A DNA stretch of 64,000 nucleotides from Pseudomonas putida (lineage in GTDB: Bacteria > Pseudomonadota > Gammaproteobacteria > Pseudomonadales > Pseudomonadaceae). Positions 1-9,323 of this stretch are shown here, one piece after another. How positions within the stretch are numbered: position 1 is the stretch's first letter; each line of letters begins with the position of its first letter. The notes below the pieces were generated by a model. It was not told where the DNA came from. It was given only the letters and a program-made list of their open reading frames with translations, and made no database searches. The position numbers and the translations under genes are program-made. The DNA lies in NCBI GenBank assembly GCA_041071465.1, contig CP163498.1, positions 4,234,001-4,298,000 of the forward strand. The letters run 5' to 3'.

Positions 1-217
1 GATCGGGCGCCTTTTTGTTTTGGGTTCTGCGTGGCTGTGGTTGTATGCCTTGGGTGCGTCGGCGCTCGATCTCAGAGGCGCCGAAAATGTCGTGGCGAGC
101 CCCTTCCCGCCAAATCGCATCCCTCGCCCTTGCAATCCACTGGTGACACCCCAATAAAAGCTGTTAGATTTCAGCCGGTTGAAACACCGGCCCGTTTGGC
201 TGGCAGAGGACACCACG
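1..217. other. Leading intergenic stretch
   Basis: No convincing gene starts here. The first 25 bases (GC-rich followed by a run of T) look like the tail of a terminator belonging to a gene left of the window. The remainder presumably carries the promoter for the DUF6388-like gene that starts at 218, but I could not pick a clear -35/-10 pair. Confidence 0.4.
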
Positions 218-517
218 ATGATTGCAAAAGAAGCCCGTCAGGCCCTGGCGCTGCAGCGCTTTGCCGAAGCCAATCCGCAGTTGCTCGAGGAGATCCGTGA
301 GCTGGACGCGCGTGAGCAGGCTCAGCAGATCGAGTGGGCGTTCGAGGATGCAGCCGACGAGCAGGGTATTCAGCCCTGGGAGCTGGCGCTGCAATTGATT
401 GCCGAAACCCCGGAGCAGCTGAACGCCATGCGTCTGGAGACGCACCGTGAGGTGGCCGAGGCGCTGGGGCTGGAATGGGAAGAGTACTGCCAGTTCAACG
501 AAATCGATCCTGAATAA
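218..517 (+). CDS. DUF6388-like small acidic cytoplasmic protein
   Basis: This encodes a 99-residue acidic protein rich in Glu, Ala and Leu, with no signal peptide or membrane segment. It contains the stretch IEWAFEDAADEQGIQPWELA and ends with a short WEEYCQFN motif. From memory this resembles the Pseudomonas family named DUF6388, of unknown function. The ATG at 218 is preferred over an in-frame ATG at 179 because an AGAGGA ribosome binding site lies a few bases upstream of 218 and the family begins near this Met. It stands alone 248 bp before tig. The reading frame is sound; the function is unknown. Confidence 0.7.
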   Translation: MIAKEARQALALQRFAEANPQLLEEIRELDAREQAQQIEWAFEDAADEQGIQPWELALQLIAETPEQLNAMRLETHREVAEALGLEWEEYCQFNEIDPE

Positions 518-765
518 AGGAAGCGAATTCGCCACAGGCAGTTGTTTGACAAGGTATTTCGGCTGCACGTCGCCTCGGGTGTCGTGCAGCCCTTATTGAA
601 GCAGGCCCGGCGGTGTGCCGTGCGGGCCTTGAAAGTTAATCGACCGGCGTTGTTTCCCGTCGTCCCGAGTGGGGTGACTTCTGCTGCGTGACTCACTAGA
701 ATGCTTGCCCTTGATTCTTGGAGTCGGGCTAACGCCGGCTAACGTCTGTGCAACGAGGAATATCC
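518..765. other. Intergenic region before tig with two hairpins
   Basis: The 248 bp between the DUF6388-like gene and tig hold a 9-bp perfect stem (561-569 with 583-591, followed by CTTATT), which may end transcription of the first gene. A second GC-rich hairpin lies near 601-629. The tig promoter should lie in the last 150 bp. The tig ribosome binding site ACGAGGAA is at 753-760. Confidence 0.4.
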
Positions 766-2079
766 ATGCAAGTTTCTGTTGAAAACACTTCCGCTCTCGA
801 GCGCCGCATGACCATCGCCGTTCCGGCCGAGCGCGTCGAGAACGAAGTCAACAAGCGTCTGCAGCAGACTGCCAAGCGCGCCAAGATTGCGGGCTTCCGT
901 CCTGGTAAAGTGCCGATGAACGTGATCCGTCAGCGTTTCGAAGCTGACGCCCGTCAAGAGGCTTTCGGTGACCTGGTCCAGGCTTCCTTCTACGAAGCCA
1001 TCGTCGAGCAGAAGCTGAACCCGGCTGGTGCCCCGGCTGTAGAGCCGAAGTCCTTCGAAAAGGGCAAGGACCTGGAATTCGTCGCCATCTTCGAAGTGTT
1101 CCCAGAGTTCACTGTTTCCGGCCTCGAGTCGATCAACGTCGAGCGCCTGAGCGCCGAAGTGGCTGACGCCGACCTGGACAACATGCTGGAAGTGCTGCGC
1201 AAGCAGAACACCCGTTTCGAGGCCGTCGAGCGCGCTGCGCAGAACGACGACCAGGTCAACATCGACTTCGTCGGCAAGGTCGACGGTGAAGTATTCGCCG
1301 GTGGTTCGGCCAAGGGCACCCAGCTGGTACTGGGCTCCGGCCGCATGATCCCAGGCTTCGAAGATGGTCTGGTTGGCGCCAAGGCGGGTGAAGAGCGCGT
1401 TGTGAACGTGACCTTCCCAGAGGATTACCAGAACCTGGACCTGGCTGGCAAAGCCGCCGAGTTCACCATCACCGTCAACAGCGTTTCGGCACCTGTGCTG
1501 CCAGAGCTGAACGAAGAGTTCTTCGCCCAGTTCGGCATCAAGGAATCGACCCTGGAAGGCTTCCGCGCCGAAGTTCGCAAGAACATGGAGCGTGAGCTGC
1601 GTCAGGCGATCAAGACCAAGGTGAAAAACCAGGTCATGGACGGTCTGCTGGCTGCCAACCCGATCGAAGTGCCGAAAGCCCTGCTGGAAAACGAAGTCAA
1701 TCGTCTGCGCGTGCAGGCTGTTCAGCAGTTCGGTGGCAACATCAAGCCTGAGCAGCTGCCAGTCGAGCTGTTCGAAGAGCAAGCCAAGCGCCGCGTAGTG
1801 CTGGGCCTGATCGTGGCCGAAGTGGTCAAGCAGTTCGAGCTGAAGCCAGATGACGCCAAGGTTCGCGAGATGATCGAAGAAATGGCTTCGGCTTACCAAG
1901 AGCCTGAGCAGGTCATCGCCTGGTACTACAAGAACGATCAGCAACTGAACGAAGTGCGTTCGGTTGTGCTGGAAGAGCAAGTTGTAGATACTGTTCTGCA
2001 GAAAGCGACTGTGACCGACAAGTCGGTCTCGTACGAAGATGCCGTTAAGCCAGCTGAGGCTCCTGCCGCTGCTGAGTAA
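766..2079 (+). CDS. tig: Trigger factor, ribosome-associated chaperone and prolyl isomerase
   Basis: Trigger factor docks at the ribosomal exit tunnel and shields nascent chains, and its FKBP domain isomerises prolyl bonds. The 437-residue product has the usual three parts: an N-terminal ribosome-binding domain with the signature GFRPGKVP at residues 43-50, an FKBP-type domain at about 160-245 ([27 protein letters not shown]), and a C-terminal helical arm ending in a flexible Ala/Pro/Glu tail. The ATG at 766 follows a good site (ACGAGGAA); the in-frame ATG at 748 lacks one and would add six residues. It heads the conserved tig-clpP-clpX-lon order. Confidence 0.97.
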   Translation: MQVSVENTSALERRMTIAVPAERVENEVNKRLQQTAKRAKIAGFRPGKVPMNVIRQRFEADARQEAFGDLVQASFYEAIVEQKLNPAGAPAVEPKSFEKGKDLEFVAIFEVFPEFTVSGLESINVERLSAEVADADLDNMLEVLRKQNTRFEAVERAAQNDDQVNIDFVGKVDGEVFAGGSAKGTQLVLGSGRMIPGFEDGLVGAKAGEERVVNVTFPEDYQNLDLAGKAAEFTITVNSVSAPVLPELNEEFFAQFGIKESTLEGFRAEVRKNMERELRQAIKTKVKNQVMDGLLAANPIEVPKALLENEVNRLRVQAVQQFGGNIKPEQLPVELFEEQAKRRVVLGLIVAEVVKQFELKPDDAKVREMIEEMASAYQEPEQVIAWYYKNDQQLNEVRSVVLEEQVVDTVLQKATVTDKSVSYEDAVKPAEAPAAAE

Positions 2080-2103
2080 CGGGCTTCTCTCGTAGGAAAC
2101 CCC

Positions 2104-2131
2104 CACAAGCCAGCCTTCGAGCTGGCTTGTG
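2104..2131 (+). terminator. Hairpin between tig and clpP
   Basis: A perfect 11-bp stem (2104-2114 with 2121-2131) with a 6-base loop directly follows tig. There is no U-run after it, so it is more likely an RNA processing or stability element, or a weak attenuator, than a full terminator. Confidence 0.5.
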
Positions 2132-2170
2132 CGTATTCAAGCCATGACTATTTGGGAGTGAGCGCAGGAC

Positions 2171-2812
2171 ATGTCCCGCAATTCTTATATTCAGCAGAGC
2201 TCTGACATCCAGGCCGCAGGCGGTCTGGTCCCGATGGTTATCGAGCAGTCCGCCCGTGGCGAACGCGCCTACGACATCTACTCGCGCCTGTTGAAGGAGC
2301 GAGTGATCTTCCTGGTGGGCCCTGTAGAAGACTACATGGCCAACCTGGTAGTGGCGCAGATGCTGTTCCTTGAGGCGGAAAACCCGGACAAGGATATCCA
2401 TCTTTACATCAACTCCCCAGGCGGTTCGGTGACGGCTGGCATGTCGATCTACGACACCATGCAGTTCATCAAGCCGGATGTCTCGACCATCTGCATCGGC
2501 CAAGCCTGCAGCATGGGTGCCTTCCTGTTGGCCGCTGGCGCCAAGGGCAAGCGTCACTGCCTGCCTAACTCGCGGGTGATGATTCACCAGCCGCTGGGCG
2601 GCTTCCAGGGCCAGGCTACCGACATCCAGATCCACGCCCAGGAAATCCTCAGCATCAAGGCGCGTCTCAACGAGCTGCTGGCCTACCACACCGGCCAGGA
2701 CCTCGAGACCATTCAGCGCGATACTGAGCGTGACAACTTCATGAGCGCCTCGCGCGCGGCCGAGTACGGCCTGATCGACTCGGTCTACGACAAGCGGCAA
2801 CTGGCCTCCTGA
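2171..2812 (+). CDS. clpP: ATP-dependent Clp protease proteolytic subunit
   Basis: ClpP is the serine protease barrel that degrades proteins unfolded and fed in by ClpX or ClpA. The 213-residue product has the catalytic triad: Ser114 in IGQACSMGA, His139 in [10 protein letters not shown] and Asp188 in ERDNFMSA. The length is normal, with a short N-terminal propeptide expected to be removed by self-cleavage. It lies 91 bp after tig and 108 bp before clpX, separated from each by a perfect hairpin. No heat-shock promoter was obvious immediately upstream, so read-through from tig is possible. Confidence 0.97.
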   Translation: MSRNSYIQQSSDIQAAGGLVPMVIEQSARGERAYDIYSRLLKERVIFLVGPVEDYMANLVVAQMLFLEAENPDKDIHLYINSPGGSVTAGMSIYDTMQFIKPDVSTICIGQACSMGAFLLAAGAKGKRHCLPNSRVMIHQPLGGFQGQATDIQIHAQEILSIKARLNELLAYHTGQDLETIQRDTERDNFMSASRAAEYGLIDSVYDKRQLAS

Positions 2813-2826
2813 ACCGGGGTGCCAGA

Positions 2827-2855
2827 GCAGGTAGGCGCCGAAAGCGCCTACCTGC
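2827..2855 (+). terminator. 12-bp perfect hairpin between clpP and clpX
   Basis: GCAGGTAGGCGC at 2827-2838 pairs perfectly with 2844-2855 across a CGAAA loop. There is no U-tract after it. It is probably an mRNA stability or partial attenuation element that lets clpP and clpX be expressed at different levels. Confidence 0.55.
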
Positions 2856-2920
2856 GGACTTGAAAAAGCCCGCAATTGCCTTCATCTTGTGTTGCAAGCC
2901 TACCGGATTGGATCGATCGA

Positions 2921-4204
2921 ATGACTGACACCCGTAACGGCGAGGACAGCGGCAAATTGCTCTATTGCTCCTTCTGCGGCAAAAGCCAGCACGAAGTGCG
3001 CAAATTGATTGCCGGGCCCTCGGTATTTATCTGCGACGAGTGCGTCGACCTGTGCAATGACATCATCCGTGAGGAGGTGCAGGAAGCCCAGGCCGAAAGC
3101 AGCGCGCACAAATTGCCTTCGCCGAAAGAAATCAGCGGCATCCTGGACCAGTACGTCATTGGTCAGGAGCGCGCGAAGAAGGTGCTGGCCGTAGCGGTGT
3201 ACAACCACTACAAGCGCCTGAACCAGCGTGACAAGAAGGGTGACGAAGTCGAACTGGGCAAGAGCAACATCCTGCTCATCGGGCCGACTGGCTCGGGCAA
3301 GACCCTGCTCGCCGAAACCCTGGCACGCCTGTTGAACGTACCGTTCACCATTGCTGACGCCACCACCCTGACCGAGGCCGGTTATGTGGGTGAGGACGTC
3401 GAGAACATCATCCAGAAGCTGTTGCAGAAGTGCGACTACGACGTGGAAAAGGCCCAGATGGGCATTGTCTACATCGACGAAATCGACAAGATCTCGCGTA
3501 AGTCGGACAACCCATCCATCACCCGTGATGTTTCGGGCGAGGGTGTGCAGCAGGCGTTGCTGAAATTGATCGAGGGCACCGTGGCCTCGGTTCCGCCGCA
3601 AGGTGGCCGCAAACACCCGCAACAGGAATTCCTGCAGGTTGATACCCGCAACATCCTGTTCATTTGCGGTGGTGCGTTCTCGGGCCTGGAAAAGGTCATC
3701 CAGAACCGTTCCACCAAGGGTGGCATCGGTTTTGGCGCCGAAGTGCGTAGCAAGGAAGAGGGCAAGAAGGTTGGCGAATCCCTGCGTGAGGTCGAGCCGG
3801 ACGATCTGGTCAAGTTTGGCCTGATCCCGGAGTTTGTCGGCCGTCTGCCGGTATTGGCTACACTCGACGAGCTGGACGAGGCTGCGTTGATGCAGATCCT
3901 CACCGAGCCGAAGAACGCCCTGACCAAGCAGTATGCCAAGTTGTTCGAGATGGAAAGCGTCGACCTCGAGTTCCGCAGTGATGCGCTCAAGGCCGTAGCG
4001 CGCAAAGCCCTGGAGCGTAAAACCGGCGCCCGTGGCCTGCGTTCGATCCTCGAAGGCGTGCTGCTCGACACCATGTACGAGATTCCTTCGAAGAAGGAGG
4101 TCAGCAAGGTGGTGATTGACGAGAGCGTCATCGAGGGCACCTCGCAGCCGCTGATGATCTACGAGAACAGCGAGCCGCAAGCCAAGGCCGCGCCAGACGC
4201 CTGA
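2921..4204 (+). CDS. clpX: ATP-dependent Clp protease ATP-binding subunit ClpX
   Basis: ClpX is the AAA+ unfoldase that recognises tagged substrates and threads them into ClpP. The 427-residue product starts with a zinc-binding domain (Cys16, Cys19, Cys38, Cys41), followed by Walker A GPTGSGKT at 121-128, Walker B in VYIDEIDKI, and the C-terminal sensor-2 region with [11 protein letters not shown] chose the ATG at 2921 (MTDTRNGED) because it matches the usual family start; an in-frame ATG at 2876 would add 15 residues with no relation to the family. A terminator follows at 4239. Confidence 0.97.
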   Translation: MTDTRNGEDSGKLLYCSFCGKSQHEVRKLIAGPSVFICDECVDLCNDIIREEVQEAQAESSAHKLPSPKEISGILDQYVIGQERAKKVLAVAVYNHYKRLNQRDKKGDEVELGKSNILLIGPTGSGKTLLAETLARLLNVPFTIADATTLTEAGYVGEDVENIIQKLLQKCDYDVEKAQMGIVYIDEIDKISRKSDNPSITRDVSGEGVQQALLKLIEGTVASVPPQGGRKHPQQEFLQVDTRNILFICGGAFSGLEKVIQNRSTKGGIGFGAEVRSKEEGKKVGESLREVEPDDLVKFGLIPEFVGRLPVLATLDELDEAALMQILTEPKNALTKQYAKLFEMESVDLEFRSDALKAVARKALERKTGARGLRSILEGVLLDTMYEIPSKKEVSKVVIDESVIEGTSQPLMIYENSEPQAKAAPDA

Positions 4205-4238
4205 TTCAGGTAATGGCCGGTTATCGGTTGCAAGCAAG

Positions 4239-4268
4239 AAGGGGGCCTACGGGCCCCTTTCTGCTTTT
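4239..4268 (+). terminator. Intrinsic terminator after clpX
   Basis: A G/C-rich stem (AAGGGGGCC with GGGCCCCTT, one bulge) with a TAC loop is followed by a T-rich tract. It separates the clp genes from lon. Confidence 0.7.
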
Positions 4269-4280
4269 CCTGCGCAAGCG

Positions 4281-4309
4281 CTTGTAATTTCCCAGGCGTG
4301 CCCCCACAT
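4281..4309 (+). promoter_or_regulatory. Sigma-32-like heat-shock promoter for lon
   Basis: CTTGTAA at 4281-4287 and CCCCACAT at 4302-4309 are separated by 14 bases. They match the sigma-32 pattern (CTTGAAA, 13-14 bp, CCCCATNT) closely. The site is about 60 bp before the lon start, as expected for a heat-shock gene. Confidence 0.6.
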
Positions 4310-4368
4310 TAGGTCCAAGCATCATTTCCACCGGTTTCCGGCCATAAGGCCGCTGTAGAGGCGAAATC

Positions 4369-6763
4369 ATGAAGACCACCCTCGACTTGCCTCTTTTGCC
4401 ATTGCGCGATGTCGTTGTTTACCCGCACATGGTTATCCCGCTGTTCGTGGGGCGTGAAAAGTCCATCGAAGCCCTCGAGGCAGCGATGACGGGCGAAAAG
4501 CAGATCCTCCTGCTGGCCCAGAAGAATCCAGCCGACGACGACCCGGGTGAGGACGCCCTGTACCGCGTCGGTACCGTTGCCACTGTGCTGCAACTGCTGA
4601 AGCTGCCTGATGGCACCGTGAAGGTGTTGGTCGAAGGCGAGCAGCGTGGCGCCGTCGAGCGTTTCACCGAGTAGAAGGGCACATCCGTGCCGAAGTCTCC
4701 CTGATCGACGAAACCGATGCCGCCGAGCGCGAGTCGGAAGTGTTCGTGCGCACGCTGCTGTCGCAGTTCGAGCAGTACGTTCAGTTGGGCAAGAAAGTCC
4801 CTGCCGAAGTGCTGTCTTCGCTGAACAGCATCGAAGAGCCTGGGCGTCTGGTCGACACCATGGCCGCGCACATGGCCCTGAAGATCGAGCAGAAGCAGGA
4901 AATTCTCGAAATCGTCGACCTGACTACCCGTGTCGAACACGTGCTTGCGCTGTTGGACGCCGAAATCGACCTGCTGCAGGTCGAAAAGCGCATTCGCGGC
5001 CGGGTCAAGAAGCAGATGGAGCGCAGCCAGCGCGAGTACTACCTGAATGAGCAGATGAAGGCCATTCAGAAAGAGCTGGGCGATGGCGATGAAGGCCACA
5101 ACGAAGTCGAAGAGCTGAAAAAGCGTATCGAAGCCGCTGGCCTGCCCAAAGATGCCCTGGCCAAGGCCCAGGCAGAGCTGAACAAGCTCAAGCAGATGTC
5201 GCCGATGTCGGCCGAGGCCACCGTGGTACGTTCGTACCTCGACTGGCTGGTGCAGGTGCCGTGGAAGGCGCAGAGCAAGGTGCGCCTGGACCTGACCAAG
5301 GCCGAGGAAATCCTCGACGCCGACCATTATGGTCTGGAAGAGGTCAAGGAACGTATCCTCGAGTACCTTGCCGTACAGAAACGCGTCAAGAAAATCCGCG
5401 GCCCGGTGCTGTGCCTGGTCGGCCCACCCGGCGTCGGCAAGACCTCGTTGGCCGAGTCGATCGCTGCCGCCACCAACCGCAAGTTCGTGCGTATGGCCCT
5501 GGGTGGTGTGCGTGACGAGGCCGAAATTCGCGGCCACCGCCGTACCTACATCGGCTCCATGCCGGGCCGTCTGATCCAGAAGATGACCAAGGTGGGGGTG
5601 CGCAACCCGCTGTTCCTGCTCGATGAAATCGACAAGATGGGCAGCGACATGCGCGGCGACCCGGCCTCGGCGCTGCTTGAAGTGCTCGACCCGGAGCAGA
5701 ACCACAACTTCAACGACCACTACCTGGAGGTCGACTACGACCTTTCGGACGTGATGTTCCTGTGCACCTCGAACTCGATGAACATCCCGCCGGCGCTGCT
5801 CGACCGGATGGAAGTCATCCGCCTGCCGGGTTACACCGAGGACGAGAAGATCAACATCGCGGTCAAGTACCTGGTACCCAAGCAGGTCAAGGCCAATGGC
5901 TTGAAGAAGGAAGAGCTGGAAGTCGACGTCTCGGCGATCCGCGACATCATCCGCTACTACACCCGCGAAGCCGGTGTGCGGGGCCTCGAGCGGCAAATCG
6001 CCAAGGTCTGCCGCAAGGTGGTCAAGGAACATACCGGGCAGAAGCAGGTCAAGGTCAAGGTGGCCAGCGAGCAGCTGGAGCATCTGCTGGGCGTGCGCAA
6101 GTTCCGCTACGGCCTGGCCGAGCAGCAGGACCAGATCGGCCAGGTGACCGGCCTGGCCTGGACTCAGGTTGGCGGCGAACTGCTGACCATCGAGGCCGTG
6201 GTCATCCCCGGCAAAGGCCAACTGATCAAGACCGGCTCGCTGGGCGATGTCATGGTCGAGTCGATCACCGCCGCGCAGACCGTGGTTCGCAGCCGCGCCC
6301 GCAGCCTGGGGATTGCAGCCGACTTCCACGAGAAGCACGACGTGCACATCCACATGCCTGAAGGCGCCACGCCGAAGGACGGCCCAAGTGCCGGTATCGG
6401 CATGTGCACCGCGCTGGTGTCGGCGCTGACGCAGATTCCGGTACGTGCCGACGTGGCCATGACCGGCGAAATCACCCTGCGTGGCCAGGTGTTGGCCATT
6501 GGCGGGCTGAAGGAAAAACTGCTGGCGGCACACCGTGGCGGATCAAGACGGTGATCATTCCAGAGGAAAATGTTCGCGATCTGAAGGAGATTCCGGAAAA
6601 TATCAAACAGGATCTTCAGATCAAACCGGTCAAATGGATTGACGAAGTCCTGCAAATTGCGCTGCAATACGCCCCGGAGCCCTTGCCAGATGTGGCTCCT
6701 GAGATTGTCGCGAAAGATGAAAAGCGCGACGGCGATGCTAAGGAAAGAATCAGCACGCATTAG
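4369..6763 (+). pseudogene. lon: ATP-dependent protease Lon, interrupted by two single-base deletions
   Basis: Lon is a homohexameric AAA+ serine protease that degrades misfolded and regulatory proteins. Read across two frame breaks the gene encodes 798 residues, the normal length. The first break is at 4671: one G is missing in what should be GAGGTAGAA, giving a TAG stop after 101 residues. The second is at 6541: one C is missing in GGCGGCATC, so the last 75 or so residues are out of frame. In between are Walker A GPPGVGKT, Walker [11 protein letters not shown], catalytic Ser in [11 protein letters not shown] and catalytic Lys in GGLKEKLL. No other damage is seen, so sequencing error is likelier than true loss. 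If real, the cell would lack this Lon. Confidence 0.9.
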
Positions 6764-6787
6764 TAGTTTTTGGCTGGGGGGCTTTCC

Positions 6788-6817
6788 TTGACAGTTTTTT
6801 CGGGGCCTTGCTATAAA
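6788..6817 (+). promoter_or_regulatory. Sigma-70 promoter for hupB
   Basis: TTGACA at 6788-6793 is a perfect -35 box, and TATAAA at 6812-6817 is a near-perfect -10 box, with an 18-bp spacer. It lies about 100 bp before the GTG start of hupB, in an AT-rich leader. Confidence 0.75.
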
Positions 6818-6915
6818 GCGGCACGCTATTGTCAACAGGCCACCCAGCGCACGTTTCATAAGCTTTTCATTACATACTTAGAAACAAACTCAATAGAGAA
6901 ATAAGGGGACTTAGA

Positions 6916-7188
6916 GTGAACAAGTCGGAACTGATTGACGCTATCGCCGCATCTGCAGACATCCCGAAAGCTGTAGCCGGCCGTGCGCTGGATGCAGTCA
7001 TCGAATCCGTCACCGGCGCCCTGAAGCAAGGTGACGATGTAGTACTGGTTGGCTTCGGTACCTTCTCGGTCAAGGATCGCGCCGAGCGTACCGGCCGCAA
7101 CCCGCAAACCGGCAAGGCGATCAAGATCGAAGCCGCCAAGGTTCCAGGTTTCAAGGCAGGCAAAGGCCTGAAAGACGCCGTCAACTAA
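6916..7188 (+). CDS. hupB: DNA-binding protein HU-beta
   Basis: HU is a small histone-like nucleoid protein that bends DNA without strong sequence preference. The 90-residue product begins [16 protein letters not shown] and has the DNA-binding arm signature ([20 protein letters not shown]) near the middle. The start codon is GTG at 6916, preceded by AAGGGGAC. It sits between lon and ppiD, its normal place in gammaproteobacteria. Upstream is a strong sigma-70 promoter and downstream a clear terminator, so it is probably a single-gene, highly expressed unit. Confidence 0.97.
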   Translation: MNKSELIDAIAASADIPKAVAGRALDAVIESVTGALKQGDDVVLVGFGTFSVKDRAERTGRNPQTGKAIKIEAAKVPGFKAGKGLKDAVN

Positions 7189-7275
7189 GTCGTCTTTCAG
7201 CCGGACCCGGCCTGGCCTGGTCCGAGCACGGTGACGGCGGGGCGCAAACGTTCCCGCCTGACACGTTTGCTAAGA

Positions 7276-7306
7276 AAAGGCGCATCCTCGGATGCGCCTT
7301 TCTTTT
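7276..7306 (+). terminator. Intrinsic terminator after hupB
   Basis: A perfect 12-bp stem (AAAGGCGCATCC with GGATGCGCCTTT) is followed by TCTTTT. It lies 88 bp after the hupB stop and ends that transcript before ppiD. Confidence 0.85.
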
Positions 7307-7369
7307 ATCAGGATTCTACCCACGCTCCGCGGTTGTCGACGCAGTGGTACAGCCGTTTCTGGGGGACGC

Positions 7370-9241
7370 ATGCTGCAAAATATCAGGGACAATTCACAAG
7401 GTTGGATTGCCAAGACCATCATCGGCCTTATCGTCGTGTTGATGGCGTTGACCGGCTTCGAAGCCATTTTTCAGGCCGCCACCCATAGCCAGGACGCCGC
7501 CAAGGTGAACGGCCAGACCATCAGCCAGAACGAGCTGAGCCAGGCGGCCGACATGCAGCGCCGTCAGCTGATGCAACAGTTGGGCAAGGATTTCGACCCA
7601 GCGCTGCTGGATGACAAATTGCTGCGTGAAGAGGCCCTCAAGGGCTTGATCAGCCGCAAGCTGCTGCTGCAAGGCGCCGAAGATGCCAAGTTCGCCTTCT
7701 CCGAGGCCGCGCTTGATCAGGTGATCCTGCAGACGCCGGAGTTTCAGGTGGACGGCAAGTTCAGTGCCGACCGTTTCGACCAGGTCATCCGCCAGATGGG
7801 CTACGGTCGCATGCAGTTCCGCGAGATGCTCGCCGAGGAAATGCTCATCGGCCAGCTGCGCACCGGCCTGGCTGGCAGCAGCTTCGTGACCGATCAGCAG
7901 GTTGACGCCTTTGCTCGCCTCGAGAAGCAGACGCGCGACTTCGCCTCCCTGACCTTCAAGGCCGACCCGGCCGCGGTCAAGGTCAGCGAAGAAGAGGTGA
8001 AGGCGCACTACGACCAGCACGCCAAGGAGTTCATGTCGCCTGACCAAGTAGTGATCGACTACATCGAGCTGAAGAAGTCGGCGTTCTTCGACCAGGTCAA
8101 GGTCACCGACGAAGAACTCAAGGCCCAGTACGAGAAGGAAATCGCCAACCTCGCCGAGCAGCGCCATGCCGCGCACATCCTCATCGAGGTCAACGACAAG
8201 GTCACCGAAGCCCAGGCCAAGGCCCGCGCCGAAGAGATCGAGCAGCGCCTGGCCAAGGGTGAAGACTTCGCCGCGCTGGCCAAGGAGTTCTCCCAGGACC
8301 CAGGCTCGGCCAACAACGGCGGCGACCTCGGCTTTGCCGGCCCGGGTGTATACGACCCAGCCTTCGAAGACGCGCTCTACAAGCTGCAGGATGGCCAGGT
8401 ATCGACGCCGGTGCGTACCGAGTTTGGCTACCACCTGATCAAGCTGCTGGGCGTGCAGGCGCCAGAAGTACCGAGCTTCGCCAGCCTGAAGGACAAGCTG
8501 ACCCGCGACCTGAAGATTCCTTTGGTCGAGCAGCGTTATGTCGACGCCAGCAAGCAACTGCAGGATGCAGCCTACGAGGCTTCCGACCTGGCCCAGCCGG
8601 CCCAGGACCTGAACCTCAAGGTGCACACCTCTGCAGCGTTTGGCCGCGAAGGCGGTGAGGGCATCACGGCCAACCGTTCAGTGGTGCAGGCCGCGTTCTC
8701 CGAAGAAGTGCTGGATGAGGGTGCCAACAGCACCGCCATCGAACTCGACCCGGAAACCACTGTAGTGCTGCGTGTCAAGGAGCACCGCAAGCCAGAGCAA
8801 TTGCCGCTGGAAGCTGTGGCCAAGAACATCAGCGAACACCTGGCCAAAGAGAAGGCGACTGCCGAGCTCAAGGCCAAGGCGGACAAGCTGATTGCCGGCC
8901 TGCGTGATGGTTCCATCGCAGCAGGTAGCGTGCATGAAGGGCAAGGCTGGAAAGCTTATGAAGCAGTTACCCGTGGTGAGGACGGCATTGACCCGGCCGA
9001 GCTGCAGGCGCTGTTCCGCCTGGGCAAGCCGCAAGCCAAGGACAAGCCGGTTTATGGCAGCGTAGTGCTGCGCGACGGTAGCCTGGTAGTACTGCAGCTC
9101 AAGGGCGTCAACGAAGGCGCAACTGCCACCGACGAAGAGAAGCAGCAGATCCGCCGCTACCTTGCGTCGCGTGCTGGCCAGCAGGACTTCGCGGCCTACC
9201 GCAAGCAGCTGGAAGCCAATGCGGATATCACCCGTTACTAA
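7370..9241 (+). CDS. ppiD: Peptidylprolyl isomerase PpiD, periplasmic chaperone anchored in the inner membrane
   Basis: PpiD sits at the periplasmic exit of the Sec translocon and assists folding of exported proteins. The 623-residue product has one membrane segment at about residues 14-34, a SurA-N-like chaperone region, a parvulin-type domain at about 264-358 (AAHILIEVND, DPGSANNGGDLGF) and a C-terminal chaperone arm. The ATG at 7370 is chosen because GGGGGAC lies just upstream and the protein then begins with the usual short cytoplasmic tail (MLQNIRDNSQG); a longer frame from 7292 would start inside the hupB terminator region. The terminator at 9260 follows. Confidence 0.93.
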   Translation: MLQNIRDNSQGWIAKTIIGLIVVLMALTGFEAIFQAATHSQDAAKVNGQTISQNELSQAADMQRRQLMQQLGKDFDPALLDDKLLREEALKGLISRKLLLQGAEDAKFAFSEAALDQVILQTPEFQVDGKFSADRFDQVIRQMGYGRMQFREMLAEEMLIGQLRTGLAGSSFVTDQQVDAFARLEKQTRDFASLTFKADPAAVKVSEEEVKAHYDQHAKEFMSPDQVVIDYIELKKSAFFDQVKVTDEELKAQYEKEIANLAEQRHAAHILIEVNDKVTEAQAKARAEEIEQRLAKGEDFAALAKEFSQDPGSANNGGDLGFAGPGVYDPAFEDALYKLQDGQVSTPVRTEFGYHLIKLLGVQAPEVPSFASLKDKLTRDLKIPLVEQRYVDASKQLQDAAYEASDLAQPAQDLNLKVHTSAAFGREGGEGITANRSVVQAAFSEEVLDEGANSTAIELDPETTVVLRVKEHRKPEQLPLEAVAKNISEHLAKEKATAELKAKADKLIAGLRDGSIAAGSVHEGQGWKAYEAVTRGEDGIDPAELQALFRLGKPQAKDKPVYGSVVLRDGSLVVLQLKGVNEGATATDEEKQQIRRYLASRAGQQDFAAYRKQLEANADITRY

Positions 9242-9259
9242 GGTGATCGCTGCATGAAC

Positions 9260-9286
9260 AAACAGGCCGCCTCGTGCGGCCTGTTT
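9260..9286. terminator. Bidirectional terminator between ppiD and the patatin gene
   Basis: A perfect 11-bp stem (9260-9270 with 9276-9286) has A residues on the left and T residues on the right, so it can serve both converging genes. Confidence 0.8.
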
Positions 9287-9323
9287 CATTTCGGTTCACG
9301 TGAAGGCATGCACGGTCATCGTG

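Noticed and set aside
739..2106. 455-codon open frame on the minus strand opposite tig
   Set aside because: It is the mirror of tig codons in a GC-rich genome; the product is Leu/His/Gln-rich with no recognisable fold and tig is certain.
4660..4685. Programmed frameshifting in lon
   Set aside because: No slippery heptamer or downstream pseudoknot is apparent at 4671 or 6541, and Lon is not known to use frameshifting.
4419..6533. 704-codon open frame on the minus strand opposite lon
   Set aside because: Antisense shadow of lon. It stays open across the lon breaks only because the strand has few stops; composition (His, Leu, Asp) is typical of such shadows.
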